Source of the DNA: an uncultured Oscillospiraceae bacterium
GTDB lineage: Bacteria > Bacillota > Clostridia > Oscillospirales > Oscillospiraceae
NCBI GenBank assembly: GCA_934630555.1
Contig: CAKTXB010000131.1
Span: 1-5,783, forward strand
Length of the DNA: 5,783 nt
Reading direction: 5' to 3'
Positions 4,813-5,783 of this stretch are shown piece after piece. The position numbers were made by a program, and so were the translations under genes. Every line of letters starts with the position of its first letter. The first letter of the stretch is position 1. The notes below the pieces were generated by a model. It had not been told where the DNA came from. It did not search any database and worked only from the letters and a program-made list of their open reading frames with translations.

Positions 4813-5783
4813 ATGAACAAAAGGTTTTCCAGGCTCGCCGCGCTGGCGCTGTGCCTGTGTCTGCTGCTCGGCATGGTCGGCGCGGTAGACTATACGCAGG
4901 CGGTGGACGGCGGCACGCTCAAGCTGTCCGATTCCGTCACGCTGCAAACCGGCGTCATCGCCGGGACCGGCAAAAAAGGTCAGGCACAGACGGTGCGTGA
5001 AAATGTGCTGGAATACAGTGCAGAAAAAGACGTGCGGCCCATCGTAGCCTACGGCAGCACCCTCTATGGCCGCAGCAGCATGAAGCAGACAGCCACATGG
5101 CTCGATGACAACGACCTCACGCTCGTGGCCGGCGTAAACGGTGCGTTCTTTGACATGAACAACGGCATCCCCTATGGCCTTGTGGTCACGGACGGTATCC
5201 TGCGCTCCAGCGGCAGCATTGCCTCCGTTGGCTTCTTCTCCGACGGCAGCGCCATCATCGGCACACCGGAGCTGAAGGTCACACTGGAAACACGCGACGG
5301 CGCGGAAACGGAAGTTTTCTACAACAAGGCCCTCAGCCGCAGCAACGGCATCGGCCTCTACTCGCGCGACTATGATACCGCCACAAAAGGCAGCGTTGAC
5401 GCTTACCACGTCATCCTCGAACCCATCCGCGGCTCCGGCACAGAGCTGGGGCTGAATGACTCCATCACGCTGGAGGTCATCGGCACGCTGGAAAAGAAGG
5501 CCGTCTGCGGCATTCCGGAGGATGGCTTTGTGCTCTCCATCGCTGAGAACACCATCTATGCCTCCGCGCTCGAGCGCATGAAGGCGCTCGAGGTCGGCGA
5601 CCGCGTGACCATCACCACAAGCACCAGCGACGACTGGGCCGATGTGCAGTACGCCTGCGGCGGCGGTGATATGCTTGTAGACGGCGGCCGCGTGTGCAGC
5701 GATTTTACGCTGGACAAGGCGGATAAGCCGACGGCCCGCACAGCCGTCGGTCTGAAGCGCAACGGCACGCTCGTGCTCTATAC
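4813..5783 (+). CDS. Secreted phosphodiester glycosidase (NAGPA-domain) family protein, N-terminal part
   Basis: Translation from the ATG at 4813 gives 323 residues open to the window end, so the C-terminus is missing. Residues 1-24 form a signal peptide: basic MNKRFSR, hydrophobic LAALALCLCLLLGM, and a likely signal peptidase I site after VGA. The body matches the NAGPA fold named after the mammalian uncovering enzyme: GVNGAFFDMNNGIPYGLVV (107-125), with the usual NG.FF motif and following glycine-rich turn, then ACGGGDMLVDGGRV (281-294) and RTAVGLKRNGTLVL (309-322), where a conserved acidic/DGR block would be expected just beyond the edge. Bacterial members are exported enzymes thought to cleave phosphodiester-linked sugars, for example in envelope glycopolymers; the substrate here is unknown. 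Many clostridial homologues carry extra cell-wall or S-layer domains after this region, which cannot be judged. It is divergent from ylxM, with 193 bases between the two starts. Confidence 0.88.
   Translation, partial: MNKRFSRLAALALCLCLLLGMVGAVDYTQAVDGGTLKLSDSVTLQTGVIAGTGKKGQAQTVRENVLEYSAEKDVRPIVAYGSTLYGRSSMKQTATWLDDNDLTLVAGVNGAFFDMNNGIPYGLVVTDGILRSSGSIASVGFFSDGSAIIGTPELKVTLETRDGAETEVFYNKALSRSNGIGLYSRDYDTATKGSVDAYHVILEPIRGSGTELGLNDSITLEVIGTLEKKAVCGIPEDGFVLSIAENTIYASALERMKALEVGDRVTITTSTSDDWADVQYACGGGDMLVDGGRVCSDFTLDKADKPTARTAVGLKRNGTLVLY

Noticed and set aside
4537..5409. A 290-codon minus-strand frame opposite the secreted glycosidase-like gene and running into ylxM
   Set aside because: The plus-strand frame has a signal peptide and NAGPA motifs, and ylxM occupies the other end in a different frame with a proper ribosome binding site.

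Overview
The window looks like chromosomal DNA from a fairly GC-rich member of the Clostridia, probably an Oscillospiraceae/Ruminococcaceae-type gut bacterium. This rests on the ylxM-ffh-rpsP-khpA order typical of Firmicutes, strong AGGAGG-type ribosome binding sites, sigma-A-type promoters with 17-nt spacers, and GC-rich third codon positions. The taxonomic placement is inference; there is no rRNA or other marker to settle it. No mobile element, CRISPR array, tRNA or rRNA gene was seen.

Layout. (a) 1-313, minus: N-terminal part of an uncharacterised multi-pass membrane protein, with a good promoter at 341-369. (b) 314-838: 525 bases without a convincing protein gene. Its right half holds an orphan-looking transcription unit: a strong promoter (608-636), an exact 8-bp inverted repeat at the predicted start site, a C-rich segment without a start codon, and a 13-bp GC-rich hairpin (730-765). 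It is best read as a candidate small RNA, possibly metal-regulated. (c) 839-1372, plus: ppa, family I inorganic pyrophosphatase, with its own promoter. (d) 1430-2278, plus: an AraC-family regulator with a cupin sensor domain, closed by a strong terminator. (e) 2343-4619, minus: the ylxM-ffh-rpsP-khpA operon, running from a promoter at 4675-4703 towards the terminator region it shares with the AraC gene. (f) 4813-5783, plus: the start of a secreted phosphodiester glycosidase-like (NAGPA-domain) protein, divergent from ylxM and cut by the window end.

How the parts fit. The minus-strand operon is housekeeping: YlxM and Ffh belong to signal recognition particle targeting, S16 to 30S assembly, and KhpA is a small RNA-binding KH protein. 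Ppa removes pyrophosphate released by polymerisation reactions. The accessory parts are the AraC regulator, the secreted glycosidase-like protein, the membrane protein and the candidate small RNA. The most interesting item is that RNA candidate: an operator-like dyad plus an unstructured CCUCCCCC stretch resembles, in architecture only, iron-sparing small RNAs such as FsrA of Bacillus subtilis.
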